Positions 1 through 12,700 of a stretch of DNA of 64,000 nt are shown here, in pieces. The first letter of the stretch is position 1. Every line of letters starts with the position of its first letter. This DNA is from Mastacembelus armatus (Eukaryota; Chordata; Actinopteri; Synbranchiformes; Mastacembelidae). The position numbers and the translations under genes are program-made. The stretch spans positions 19,168,500 to 19,232,499 of the forward strand of contig NC_046646.1 of the NCBI RefSeq assembly GCF_900324485.2. The letters run 5' to 3'. The notes beneath the pieces are model-generated. The model ran no database searches. It was given only the letters and a program-made list of their open reading frames with translations, and was not told where the DNA came from.

Positions 1-303
1 ATACTAGTCAAATACCTAAAGGTTAATCGAATATAAAAATAATTACCAATTAATTTAGTAATTATTGAACTTTTAATATTGAACTTTTAATGTGTATTAT
101 CTTATTAACATTTGTATTGTCGTAATTAATAAAATGACCATATATTTTTGTATTTAATCCTAATTTCTAAAGTAATCCTAGTTGTTAGATTGTAGAATAA
201 AATATTGTTTTGTGAAATAGCAATAGAAGACACTGCAGGTGGAACAAATGGAGAGTTTTGCTTTGTGAGTTTATTATATGGAATAAAATTTACAGTACAC
301 AAC
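1..303. other. AT-rich flank, no gene seen
   Basis: AT-rich DNA with no coding signal that I can support. It ends where a V-SINE tail begins. Confidence 0.5.
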
Positions 304-622
304 ATCCATCCATCATCTACACCCACTTACTATCTGTTTGGGTGAAAGGCAGGGGTACACCCTGGACAGGTCACCAGTCCATCACAGGGCCACATAGAGA
401 CAAACAACCTCACACACTCACACTCACTCCTATGGGCAATTTAGAGTCACTAATCAACCGGACATACATGTTTTTGGACTGTGGGAGGAAACCAGAGTAC
501 CTGGAGAAAACCCACACAAGCACATGCAAACTCCACACAGAAAGGGCCATTCTGGGTTTCAAACCAGGAACCTTCTTGCTGTGAGGTAACAGTGCTAACC
601 ACTCAGCTACTGTGCTGTCTCT
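304..622 (-). repeat. tRNA-derived V-SINE type retroposon
   Basis: Read on the minus strand from about 622, the segment opens with a tRNA-like head: an A-box-like GTAGCTGAGTGGTTAGC and a B-box-like GGTTTGAAACC. It continues through the GC-moderate core typical of fish V-SINEs and ends in a short GGATGG-type tail near 304. This is a common teleost SINE structure. Open frames on both strands here come from the repeat and are not genes. Family naming is from memory of the consensus. Confidence 0.75.
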
Positions 623-859
623 CTGACACAATATATTTGGAGCTAATGTCAGACAGTTACACATCTGTTTTTATTTAATTTTCAGTTGTTTCCATTCAAC
701 TCATCTCTGCAGATTTACACATTCGTCCCAGAGATCATCCATACAATAAAGTTTCACCTAATAAGTTCATGTTTCCCTTGTTGATTAATATTCTGCTAAT
801 CGGAGAAAGAAAAGACACGTGTGACTGAGGTACATGTAAATATAGTTTCTTTGCTTCTT

Positions 860-865
860 TTTATT
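860..865 (-). other. candidate poly(A) signal of cryba1
   Basis: AATAAA on the minus strand about 385 bases after the cryba1 stop codon. It is one of few candidates, so assignment is tentative. Confidence 0.3.
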
Positions 866-1249
866 CAGTCTTGAACAGAGGCAGTCATGGATATCACAGT
901 AACAGCAAAACTGGTTGTTGTGTGGATGTAGAAGACCACAAACACTTTGAGGTGTTTTCACAACTCTGCATGGAACCTCTGCAGATGAGGCCTGAACTTT
1001 TTTTCTCAATTCTGTCACTCCTATTTTCTGTCTTTCTTAAGTTTCCTTTCTTTTGTGTTTAAAATACAAAAAGTGCTGTGAACAACTGATGCCAGTTAGA
1101 ACCTGAAGTCCAGCCCAGGATCCTGCTTTGACTAGTTGGACCAATGGAGCTGGGGAGGTGGAGGTTGGGGGAGAGGAAGAGAAGATGCAGGGGGAGGAAG
1201 AGAAGAGAAGGAGGAGGAGATAAAGAGGTGCAAAGGAAACACTCCCTTC

Positions 1250-2288
1250 TCAGTGCTGGATCCTCCTGATGGACTGAATCTGGGGAGTCTGAGCGTGGGA
1301 GCCAAACTCACGATAACACTTGAACTCTCCCCCGTGACAGTCACACTCCATGATGTACTGGTGGCCACGGTAGCCAGGGTACTGGTAGCACACAAAGCTA
1401 AAGAAATAAACAAGAACATTGTATTTAATCTTCAGAGGAACATTTCAATAATCAACACAGTTGAAAATATTGATGTAAGTAGCTGAAAGTTCTCACTGCA
1501 GATTCTTGTGCAGCATTTTCATTCAGTTTGTAGCTGTTGCTCATTTTGCTCAACACTTACGCTCCACTCTGAATGTGTATGGATCCAACCTCTTTGTTCA
1601 TCCAGCCCATGGCCTGTAGAGATGGGTAGTCATCACACAGCTCGAACTGACGACCCATCATATTCTCCAGCTCGAAGATGGTCATGCGGGACTCCTTATG
1701 GTTCTGAACAAAGGAGGAGAAAGGAGCTTGTTATGAAGCTCCACGTAAAGTGAGCTAAGGACAGTGTCTGTGTTGTATGTTAAACCTACAGCACAGCAGA
1801 TGGGCCTGAAGGAGATCATCCTCTCAATGCGGTAGGAGTTGCTGCCGCTGTAGGCCTCAAAACGAGGGTAGTCGCCCTTCTCCAGAACAAACTGCTGACC
1901 GCAGAAGCTGGAGTGCTCGTAGCCCACCCAGCTGTACACAGAAAGTTAAAACAAATAAGGTCAGGAACCAAGGAAAGTGTAAATTCAGCTGACTCTTTAA
2001 GCCCTACAGAATCCCATTTAGTTTTTGATACATACGCTCCACACTCGACCTTCAGGGAGCGGATGTTCTCCATCCCACACTCCATGATGTTCTGGCAGCT
2101 GGCAGTGAACTCCATACGCCTGCCCTGGAAGTACTCCTGATCGTACACAGTGATCTGTAAAACGTAAACAGGACACCCTTACAGTGAAGCTTTGAAATGA
2201 TTCGAAAGATGCAATTGCACATATATGTGCCTAATCATGTAATGCTTACCTTCCAAGGACCCATGGGCATGGGGTTTGTCAGAGCCAT
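1250..2288 (-). CDS. cryba1: beta-crystallin A1 (lens structural protein)
   Basis: Structural beta-crystallin of the lens fibre cell, which forms oligomers that give the lens its refractive index. Coding exons on the minus strand are 2288-2250, 2154-2036, 1931-1790, 1703-1561 and 1397-1250, all with GT-AG borders and continuous frame, giving 196 residues (human beta-A1 about 198). The exon pattern is the family one: a short N-terminal arm ([13 protein letters not shown]), then one exon per Greek-key motif. Recognisable pieces are [13 protein letters not shown] (motif 1), [20 protein letters not shown] (motif 2), the NHKES linker and QIQSIRRIQ near the C-terminus. The start was chosen at 2288 because the exon opens just upstream without another in-frame ATG; a longer A3-type start in an upstream exon was not found. 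The conserved Trp of motif 4 is Phe here. Which teleost paralogue (1a, 1b or 1-like) is not settled. Confidence 0.93.
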
Positions 2289-2662
2289 TTTGTCCTTTTT
2301 TGCAGCGGTTCCTGCAGGGAAACACACAGTCAATTAAAGCACCGTCTTACTTTCACACAAATAAACACCTACTGTTTACTCACTGTTCCCTGTGTTGCAC
2401 AGTTAACTCCCAGGTTGCTCCTATGATACTACAGTATAATATCAACCTATAACCTCAACCCTCCTGTTTCTTTTACTTGATTGGTCTTAACATGCTGATT
2501 TTAAATGACTCTTACTTCCAGTACAAGTAACAAAAATGCTGCTCTGTCTTCTCTCTGATCTCCCCAGTGTTATTTCATAAATTGAATCAGAGGCCCAGAC
2601 TTCATCATGTCCATAGGTTGGGAAACTGTACTGTATTAACTACTTTAACTAATTTGACCTAC

Positions 2663-2705
2663 CCAAACTGGTGAGCTGTGTGTCGCAGGTGTCCAGTGAT
2701 TGGTC
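2663..2705 (-). other. cryba1: candidate noncoding exon 1 of cryba1
   Basis: About 30 bases downstream of a minus-strand TATA box, the sequence runs to CAGTTTGG followed by a GTAGGT donor (exon end at 2663). The first coding exon has an AG acceptor near 2312. This fits a short 5'-UTR exon. The 5' end at about 2705 is inferred from TATA spacing. Confidence 0.45.
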
Positions 2706-2728
2706 TGCAGAGATGGTGTGTATAACGG

Positions 2729-2736
2729 TATATATA
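2729..2736 (-). promoter_or_regulatory. TATA box of cryba1
   Basis: TATATATA on the minus strand, 440 bases upstream of the cryba1 start codon and just before the candidate noncoding exon. Lens crystallin genes commonly use TATA promoters. Confidence 0.55.
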
Positions 2737-2782
2737 CACCCATGGGTGTTAGGGGCCAGGGGGCAGCCACGCCTGGACTCAT

Positions 2783-2789
2783 GTCAGCA
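2783..2789 (-). promoter_or_regulatory. Maf half-site upstream of cryba1 TATA box
   Basis: TGCTGAC on the minus strand, about 50 bases upstream of the TATA box. This heptamer is the half-site bound by large Maf factors (L-Maf, c-Maf), which drive many crystallin promoters. Presence of the motif is seen; function is inferred from position. Confidence 0.4.
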
Positions 2790-2829
2790 GTTTGCTTTGG
2801 ACTCCATTGTTTTGCTGTGTGAGCCACAG

Positions 2830-4102
2830 AGGGGTTAACACACAGACATACAATGATTCATGCAAACACAAAGAGGGCAAACAGCTATACTGTGTTACTA
2901 CGCCTCTGTAGGAAGTCTATATGTTGGAAAAAAATATCAAGGCACAAGAATTAATAAATGAGAAAATGTGTTACTTAAAAGTTACTCCTAAAGCCATTTC
3001 TCATTTAGTAGAAACATTTGCATGACATTTGTTTCAAAAATTCATTGGCATAATGAGAAGTGCAGGTGCTCAAGGGGCCACTATCCAGAAAAATAAAATT
3101 AACTAGTCAAAACTAAAAATATTTTATGTTATATATGTTGTTTTCCTGCCTTTTATTGTGTAGTACAGTGGTGTTTGTATCAGGTGAGGTTTTATTTCAT
3201 TTTCAAATATGTTTTTATCAGTTTATATTTGATGTTACTTTAGACAGAAAAACTTTGTCTGTTTGTCTCAGTGCCCCCAACTAATTGTCCAGTGTCTCCA
3301 CTCTGTGCTGTGCTCATTTGAAATGCATTTTAGTAATCTCATTTCCTGAAACTTGAATACCAAGTGTGATGGTGATTAGACAAATTGGATCAATGATATC
3401 AACACAGGATTTGAAATACAGTAGGAGGAGGGTGGCCATGTTGGAAATCTAATCAGGCTGCTTCATTGATTTTAAAAATGCTGTAATCCATGGAGGCTGT
3501 AGAGGAACAAATCTGTAGAGTCACTTGCAAATGGCAGCAGTCTTCTACCTAAAACCGAGTCACCCTCTGGGTGACGCCAAGTGGAGCTGTGGTGATGCAT
3601 CTGTCTGGTTTTTACTTTGGGACTTGTAAATGAAAGCACCTGTTGCTATTTTTGAAAAACCTATGAGTGAATAAAAGCAACAGTGAAGGGGAAGTGGGAC
3701 TGACTGAAAGGCTTCTTTGGCAGCACTAGCAACACTGAGGCTGTAATTGGCAGGTAGCGATGTGCATAGATGATTAAAATAGTGTTATGGGAGTCAGGCT
3801 GTTAATACATTTGATTGAGCTGTACCAGGCTCTTTTGTTCCTCCCATTTGAATTATCTCCACTGTCCTCGATGTATTCTTTTTTTATTCTGAAGCATTTT
3901 ACCACTTATTTAAATTATTCTGAACATCTGAATTAATAGTTTATTTTAAAGTGCTCTTCATTGTGTGATTAAAGGAAGCAAAGATACATCAAACAAAACA
4001 GAAAGTTGAGTGTATCCCGTCCTCTCTCCTCTAACTGCATTGAACAATAAACATTTAGGAATGGCTTACTGAGGTCAGCACATTGCCCAGACTCTCTGTC
4101 TC

Positions 4103-4143
<41 letters not shown>

Positions 4144-6290
4144 CCAGGATTTCCTTGATTTCTTCTACAACACAGAGAGCAAGATACACGTAGACAAATT
4201 GCAAATAATATCACAGTAAAATTCTTTTTGTGAGCACATTCCTGATCAAAGTGGCTCTGCTCTGGTCAGAATGTGAGTGAGGGGAGTCACAAATGTCTGT
4301 GTGTGTGTGTGTGTGTGTGTGTTTTTCTGCTGATGGTAGCATCAGCTCAGATGTGACAAAGGGACAAGCAAACTCAGCAGGCCAATGTGAAGAGCCCACA
4401 GTGACCATATAGCTGACCCTCAGTGTGCATGTACAGCCATCACACACAAACACTGAGCAAAACCTCAGTTCCTTCTATAACAGACACTAAACCACCTGCA
4501 GTCAAACAACATGCAACACAGCATCGCTCACAGACACACAAGCAGTCTGTTTATTCCTTACTAATTACAAAAAAGCTAAAAAGCTAAAACTTGCAAATCT
4601 TTCTTGAGATCATTACGGAAAAAACTAAACTACTAAAAACAAAACTATTGATAATTTGTTTTTTTCCAATCAGGGCTTTTGTGAATGTCTGGTGAACTTT
4701 AGCGACGTGCTAAGGCAGAAGAACCTGTGATGACTGCAAACGATTTTTGGCCACAATAGAACCACAGATGTTTTTCTTCCCTAGCTGAACCAAATTCTAA
4801 ATTAGCTAAATTATAGTAGCAAGAATCACTCCAATTTCTTCCTCAGCTGCCAGAAAAGCACAGAACAACAGTCTGTATTATAAAATGATTTTGCAGTAAG
4901 TGCTTGTTGCCTCTAGGGTGCAACGTTCCCACATAAACCTTGAGTTTCCAGGTTTATTATGACAATTAATTTAATTACTCAGCACACTCTTAACAGCCTA
5001 TTGAGCTCTCAGTCAGTGCAGATGTAGCTGAAAAACAATTTTCTATGCCTCCTTGACCCTGTTCACAATCCTGAGATATCCATACGCTCTCTTATCATGC
5101 TGTTATCACCACACAGAGTGCCGCTGCAGAGCTCGGGTGGATAGCCATGTGGAACTGAGGTCCTCAGTGAGTCATACGGAGACTTTACATGCATCAATAG
5201 AACAAGAAAGAGAGACAGAAATAGGATTAATACCACTCAAAGCTGTTTCCGTTCTGCTGTGTGCTTGGTTTCTGCAGCTGGGTTACAGCGATCTGATGAG
5301 GCCTGTTTGCAATAATGGCTGCTGCCAGCATGAGACAGCAGCTGTAAATGTTAGATCTGGATTAAATGCAGTTAATTAGAGCAGAATTTATCAAGCTAAT
5401 GTTTATTTGGTGTATGAGGCTGCAGATGCACCTTAGACCTAAAACCATAAGATTTTTTTTTTTACTGTTATTGGGCTAATTGCCACACAGGCAGCAGTGG
5501 AAGAAGAATTCAGATAATTCAGTTAAATAAAAGCAGCAATAAAGCAGCTATAAAAAACCTTCCATTGCAAAACCTGCATTCAGAAATTCACATAGGAGTA
5601 CAGATGTTTATAGACTTTATAAACAACTTAATGCAGTGGTACTGCAGGTGTCAGGCTGCTCCAAAGGATCATCAGATAAATCTCAGAGGTGGTGAAATGA
5701 TTAATAGTACAGGAACAGAGAAAGAAAACAAGGTTCTGCTTCACAGATAACAGTTTTTCTGTAACTATCATCTCCACATTTGGGAGTGGAATAATGTGAT
5801 AATTAACTAGCAACTATATATGTCTAATAAATATATGCAGTAAAAACTAAAATGTTTTCCTCTAAAGTGTAATAAAGTTAAAGATGCCTCAGAATTTTAC
5901 TTAGACTTGTACAATCTTCCAGCTCTGAATGCTGCAATCGGAGAGGAAATGTGTGCTTTATATTAATCAATGAGAATAAGCATCATGATATAAACTAGAA
6001 CAGAAGCGTAAAAAAATGGAAAAGCTCAAGTACTAGGATGGAAACAAATTCGAAGCCTACAGCATTTGAGTAAACGTGATAATAAATAAATTTCCATCAG
6101 TGATGAGACGCGCAGAACAAATGTTTAGTAGGACATATGTATAACTCCAGTGTTTTTATTATTCTGCTTCATTAAGAGCTAAACTGTGACCATGACATGG
6201 ACCACAAACTGATGTTAATACTGAGCTGTGTTTGCTGTGTTTGGTGCCTTCAGAGGAAAAACATAACACACACACACACACACACACGTC
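2830..6290. other. intergenic DNA between cryba1 and unc119
   Basis: The two genes are divergent, so this stretch carries the upstream regions of both. I see no exon or RNA gene. It contains two (TG)n microsatellites at about 4106-4142 and 4298-4322 and a (CA)n run at about 6266-6288. Confidence 0.5.
4106..4142. repeat. (TG)n microsatellite
   Basis: About 18 uninterrupted TG units; a second TG run lies at 4298-4322. Confidence 0.9.
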
Positions 6291-6299
6291 GCAAATAAT

Positions 6300-6790
6300 T
6301 GGGCTGTTTTGAATACATCAACTGTTTTGTCTTCTTCACTGGTGCGCGCATTGGCCGGTTGGAGCGCAGATTGTGCGCAGAAGCAGCAGCCGCACGGCAC
6401 AGGGCGCTTCTGGGGGAGCTGCCGCTGAGACGCTCCCCCCTCCTTGACAGGAACGGCCATCTGCCGCCTCTTTTTTCTAATTTCAAGCCAAGCAGATTAT
6501 TTCTCACAGACTTCTAGCCTCACTTGACACGACCGAGACAGCGTCTCAGAGGCCGGCTGCGCAGAAAAGACCGGACACCGGCTCTCCGCATTTTGCGCTC
6601 GGCTAAGAGCCGGAGCTGTTTGCATGCGGACTCAGACTGCGGGCTCATAAAGACGAAGCGGATTTTAATTAAGCACCGGATAACAGACAGCAACTGTGCA
6701 TCCTTCAGTCAGGGAGGGAGGGAGGGAGAGAGGCTACTGTTTGTATCTTGGAAGCCCCGGGTGAGCAGAGGGGGCGGGGAGGAGCGGAGA
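6300..6790 (+). promoter_or_regulatory. unc119: GC-rich promoter and 5' leader of unc119
   Basis: Base composition changes sharply from AT-rich to GC- and CpG-rich here, right before the unc119 start codon. No TATA box is evident. The frame of unc119 stays open upstream to about 6524 but contains no ATG, so the leader is probably untranslated. The extent is a compositional estimate. Confidence 0.5.
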
Positions 6791-9700
6791 ATGAGCTATT
6801 CTTGTACCAGCAGAGGCAACAGCCAGGACCCATCAAGCGCTAAGAAGCCTGTCGGTGATAATCCAGACACAGACACTGGAACCACAGGCAGCAGCATCAG
6901 CGACGGAGCGAAGCAAACGGCGGCGATGAAAGTGAAGAAAGGATGCAACTCGACCGACGTGGGGGTCCCGGTGACCACGGAAGAGGACCTGCTCGGCAGC
7001 GCAGTGATCACTCCGGAGGATGTTCTGGGTCTACAGAAGATCACAGAGAGTAAGTTCCCGCTGCGTGTCGGTCGTTGAGGGAGAAAGGACGAGAGATGTG
7101 CTGAGATGTGACAGCTCCTATATGAGTCACCTCTCACGTCATTACCCTGTCCCTTTATTATTGTGATGTATAGAGGCCCAATTGAAGCTCATGATAATGC
7201 ACCTTAGGGCCCCCTCTCTGGTCAACGTTGCCAACCTGCCTGTACATGTGCGTTAAAGCTTCAGTGCTGGCATGTAGCCCTGTGACCTGCAGAGGAGGAG
7301 GTGTGCTGTGGAAGTTAAGTTTAGCACACAATCATGGAGGTGGGTGAGTGATGTGTGAAGCAGGTATGTGTGCAGTCCGAAGAAGGGCAGCAGGCTGGGA
7401 AACTGGAGCTGGGAGGGAGACCCCTCTAATTACAAAACATGTACTTTAATGATTTTACCCTTTTAAACCTAGTCATCACCTGAGTAACATGTCTTCACTT
7501 CAGGACAGAAAGTTGCAGTGTGGGCTGCATGAGTTCACATCCAGTTCATCTGTTTTCTAATCTCCCCTCATTACTCTACAAAGTTAAAACACTCAGGCAT
7601 CATGTTTGTCTGTTGTGTTTGTGATTTCAAAAGTTAAAAGTCATTTTGAGCAGATGTTTAAAAAGGGCAGAGCCTTTTCCAACTGTAAAAAGGTCAAAGT
7701 TCACACTGTGGTCAGGTAGCCGGTGATTCAAAGTAACCTTAACGAGAAGGTTTATATGGAAGAAGAAGCAGTACAGTCAGTGGCACATGTAAGCACTCAA
7801 GTAAAGTACAAATACAACAAAGTACTTGAGTAAATGAAGTTAGTCACATGCCATCACTACTGCGTTGTACTTGATGTGAGAGCAAAGATTGGCAGACTGT
7901 GGACACCACAGTCCAACATCACAAACTCACGTACTCACTGATAAACAAACCAATTGAATGTGACATTGTGACATTTTGATACTTGGTGTTGAATAAAGCT
8001 CGAAATGGCTCATTTTCCTTTCCAAAGAACAAGCTGCAGGTTTAACGTGCTACTTAACATGGTTGTTTTTTTTAATTGCATGACACCTCTGACTCTTAAT
8101 CAAGACTCTTATGGAGGAAAACCACAGAGTGACAGCAGCTCTTATGTGCACACCTACATCCATCACCAACTACACTCTTAAACCTGCAGTTAGCTAACAG
8201 GTGGTCAGGAGGCCACTGACTATTTAAAGGCCAGAATAATACCGTACTTACACAACACGGTTACATTAGCTGTTACAATATGTACTTAGTGTGGTAACAT
8301 GCAAACAATGTGTCAGATTTTCTCCCTGTCATGTTTAAAACACAGAAGCAGCAAACCCTGATTTACATCGTTTTTCTTCTATTTTCCTTATTTTTATTAC
8401 TTTTTCACATAGCTCAAAATAATGCATGAAGTCTATGTTGTGCTAAGGAACGAGGAAGGTGTCTTTGGAGCAGCCTTTGGCTCAGCTTGTCTTCTTTCTT
8501 TTAGTGATGTGATGTTATTAAATGTTTTAACTGATCAGTTTTAACTCCAGTTAGAAAGCAAACACAGAATACTTGGGTGTTTCCGTCTGTAAGCCTGTTG
8601 CTTACCCCATGAATGAGTCAATGTGGGGACTGTTGTCCAGCTGTGCAGTGACACCTACGGGAGCATCCTTTCTCCCATGCTGGACCTTATTATGGTCTTG
8701 GAAAGTCTCAGTTTCCTGTCTCACAGCGTCAGAGCTGGAGGCAAGAGGAGGCATGTGTGAATCACCACAGCAACATGGATACAAGCTTGAATCACTACGG
8801 CAACACAAAGCATCTCCCCTTGGTTACAGTCAGCGTGCGTCTCTGTTCTCCCACACACTTCCTCCTCTACTTTCTTTCCTCCCCTCTGCTCCCCATGTTT
8901 AACAGTGCGGTTGTGCTGTTACTTGACAGATCACACAGACAGAAACAGACACACATACATGCACACTCACACTCGCTTGACAGTTTCTGGCGGTCAAACA
9001 AAGAAGGGAACAACCTGAGCTCGCTGAAGCCCTTCTGTTGTTTTGTGACTCATCTGTCTTTTTCCTCCTCCTGCTGCTGCACATTCTCAAGTGGCTGAAA
9101 TTGATTCCCTCTCTAAGTGGCACAATACACAATTGACAACACCAAGCACAACTCAGACAGACATGACAACAGTCCTGAGTTAAAAGATTGCTTGATTCAG
9201 TGGGTGAGTTCAAACACTACTGTACTAGATGCACTGATGGATTACAGGCCTGTGGGATCAGGCCCAGGGATCAGGGGGCCCCTAGACCAGAGAACTACTT
9301 TGCGACTGTTCTGTAGCCAATTAAATGACTACAGACCAACTACTAAAATCCACAAAAAGGAAACAAATATAAGCAAAGTAACTAAAAAGGAGACAAATCA
9401 TTACAAACACAGCCCTCTACAAGATGCTTTGAAAGCAGGGATCATTACAGTCTGTCCAATAGCAGTTAAGATGAGAGTGTCATCAACATGTTGATCCAAA
9501 ATAATGGTAATGTTGATGAGCAATCGTCTGCATTTTCTAATCTGCAGGCTGTTTTGCAAATACCTAAGAAATCTGTGGCACTTCTAGCTACCTCTGTCTC
9601 ACAATGTACACTAATTAAACCAAGTAACAGTGACATGGCTTTTTAGAACAGCTTCCTTCTGTAATTTGACAGATTTCTTGTTAAGTCCACATGTTAAGAA

Positions 9701-12700
9701 ATCCCAACGGTGCATCTCTTCGTCCTGAGGTCCCTGCCCCTTGCTGCTTTCACCCCGCCCCCTCTCGACTGCGATTAGTTGGATTTGCCTTCATATAAGA
9801 AAGCAAATCGGATTAGTCCGTGTGAGCTGTGTTGGGCCTAAGTGCCTTCCCTTTACCAAAGCAGACCAAAGCGGAGCCCTGCCCATGTCATATTTTCAGC
9901 ACTGTTTTACTTTAATATCCTGCGAGTGTCAGCACATAGTGGCTGTGCTTTCGCTTTTATCATATCATTATCTATAAATCTGATAATGTATCAGCTGAGG
10001 TGACACTGTAAGTACTGAGGAAAAACATAATATGTCTTACTTAAACATACAAACAGTAAACAGCAAATTAATGTATGTCCTGCCAACATGTCTGCCAATA
10101 CAACAGATCTGATCTGTTATAAGGTCTAGTTTAATGTTATTTAATTATCACACTGAATAATAATGTGTTGATGTGTTAAAAAGTATCATATACTTCTGCT
10201 TTTTTCCTCTGACTTTTACACACCAGCTGGTTTATACTATTTATAAATAACTTGCTTGTTTCAACTTGAGTGCTCCCTGCACACGAGAGTTGAGCATAGT
10301 TGTCCCTAAGTTGCATTTGATGCTTATTTGACCTAAATGCTGAGATGAGCATGCTAATCTGTTAACAGTGACAATGCTAACATGCTGTTATTGACCAGGT
10401 TCACCATCTAAGTTTTGCACATTAGCGCACTAACTACAGCTAACAATACACATGCTGAAATGTCATGAATGTCTGTACTAAAAATGTGGCACAATTTTCA
10501 TACTGCAGCCTGTTGACAGGTGGCAGATGGAAAGGTGACAGCATTGCACTTGAAAAAACAAGAAAACCTATTTATTCATCGCAGAGCTGTACTGTGACCA
10601 AAACAACCAAAATAAATAAAATAAATAAAAATAAGTCCTGAAAACAAAATTGGGGGAAATTCTGAGTCACTTTGCTGATGTGCTGATTCATTTAGATCAG
10701 TTTGTTCCTTTTTTCTTTAAACTTAGCAATTGCATCACAATTCAAATGCACTTTTAGTTTATAGATACAAATACAAATGCAAATACAAATGCATCACTAT
10801 TCATACTGACTGCAGTGCAGATTGTTCTCAAACCAATGCAAACTAGACCCTTACAAACAGATTGGAATGTTAAAAGGTCATATTGTGTGCATGTACTGAA
10901 CATCTGTCATTCTTACATCAAGCTGGTATTTCCCCTTTGTTCTTCCTCTTCACTTCTGTTAAAAAAAATCCACACTTATCTCTCCCTGGAGGTTATTTTT
11001 GAGAATTACTAGCTAAACTCTTCTATCCTCGCTTGTTCAGTTGCAGCTTTTTTACTACTACTACTTTTTTGTACTGTATGTTACATTTTTTAAATCATTT
11101 TGGACTTACATTTTTGTATTATTGTTTTTCAAACCAAATCTCCCATTTGTATTTAATAAATTACAATATTAAATGTAACAAATACCTTGCACCTTTGCAC
11201 ACAGTCTGGCTTAATAGACCAAAATTCTGTGAACTACACTGAAACTTTGTAACTGATGGACCCACCATGTCACAGCTCAAGTGGAGCAAACCAAACCAGA
11301 TCATTATAAGTGCCAGCTGTAATTTTTGCCAGCGGGCCTGTTGTGTTTATAATCCCTTAATAAGGTTTCGTATGCCAATGATCTTAAAGCCTCATATTGG
11401 AAGGTTCCTGAGATCTGTCCTGTCCCAGTGTTATCTGGGTGAGCTGCTAAAACAAGCTCAGAACTGTTTATTTTTGCTGGATCTAGGTCACATGATGCAG
11501 TTTATGTTGAACTGCAGGCCCGACCTGGTCTAGCTGTAAAGTAGTCATTTCTGTCACCTTTGTGGTGAGCGAAGACGACAGACATCAGCTGAGAGGTGAA
11601 GAAAGTATGACTGATAGCTCTGAATGTCACTTTTCCAGTATGTGGTGCAGATCCTGTGCTGCTCTTTGAGTTCATTTTGGTAAATTTTGTAACATTATAT
11701 ATTTTGCCATGTTATGCAGTTTGTTAAAGTCCTCCTCCAATCAGAAATGTGTTTTGTTTATTTCTACTTCATGGATGTTTGAGTCTCATTGTGCAGAAAT
11801 ATAAATGTGTGGTTTGATAGTAGAAGTCTGTTTAAACACTGATCTGCTGAAAGGAGAAAGTTTCTATCATGGCCCAATTAGCAGTTTCTGTAAGTGTGAT
11901 ATCACTGACATCATGATCCAAATACATTTCCTGTGGCTGCTTCACACAAAAAGCCACTTTTTGTGTGTTGTAATGTGAAGCGGCAGCAATAAGAAGTTAA
12001 TACAGCTCTAATATGGCTGCAGGAGAGTGAACGTTAGCACTGACGGGTTTTTGGTTTTTTTTTTTATTTTTATTATTTTGATTTTGCTTTTGGTGATAAG
12101 TGCTGTTACCTCACAGGAAGAAGGTTTGCCCCATTTGACTTAGTGCCTTCCTGTGTGACGTTTGTAGGTTTACCCTGTGCCTTTGTGGGTTTTCTCAGGG
12201 TGCTCCAGTGGTACTCTAAATTATCTCTGTGTCAGCTCTGTGGCAGGTCTTTAAAATCAGCTGATGATCTAGTTAGAACAAGTTCCAATGAACAAAACAG
12301 GAAGTGTGGAGTGTGGGGGGGGGGTTTACTATCACAGCCCAGGAGAAGAGCTGAATGTGATAAACTACAGTCTGTCGGCAGCTTCTGCGGCTTCTAGCAG
12401 CACGATCTCCTCAGATGGTTGTGTGTGTGTGTGTGTGTGTGTGTGTGAGACCTGAGGTGACAGACTACATGCAATTTACTACAAACAGGTTTTGTGAGAA
12501 GTGAGAGCACAAACACACAGACAAATACAACAACTGTTGCTCTGATTCATTGTTAAGCAAGAGATTTAAGCAAATTTGTGACATTCACCAATTTTCTTGT
12601 ATTTCAAATTTATCGTATTTAGGTAGCAACAAATTTCACAAGTGGTGCAGACCTTTTGAACAACAGATAGACCGCACTCTTCACAGAGGGAAAGCACACT

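Noticed and set aside
258-664. Open frames on both strands near the left edge
   Set aside because: They are translations of a V-SINE; no protein family resemblance.
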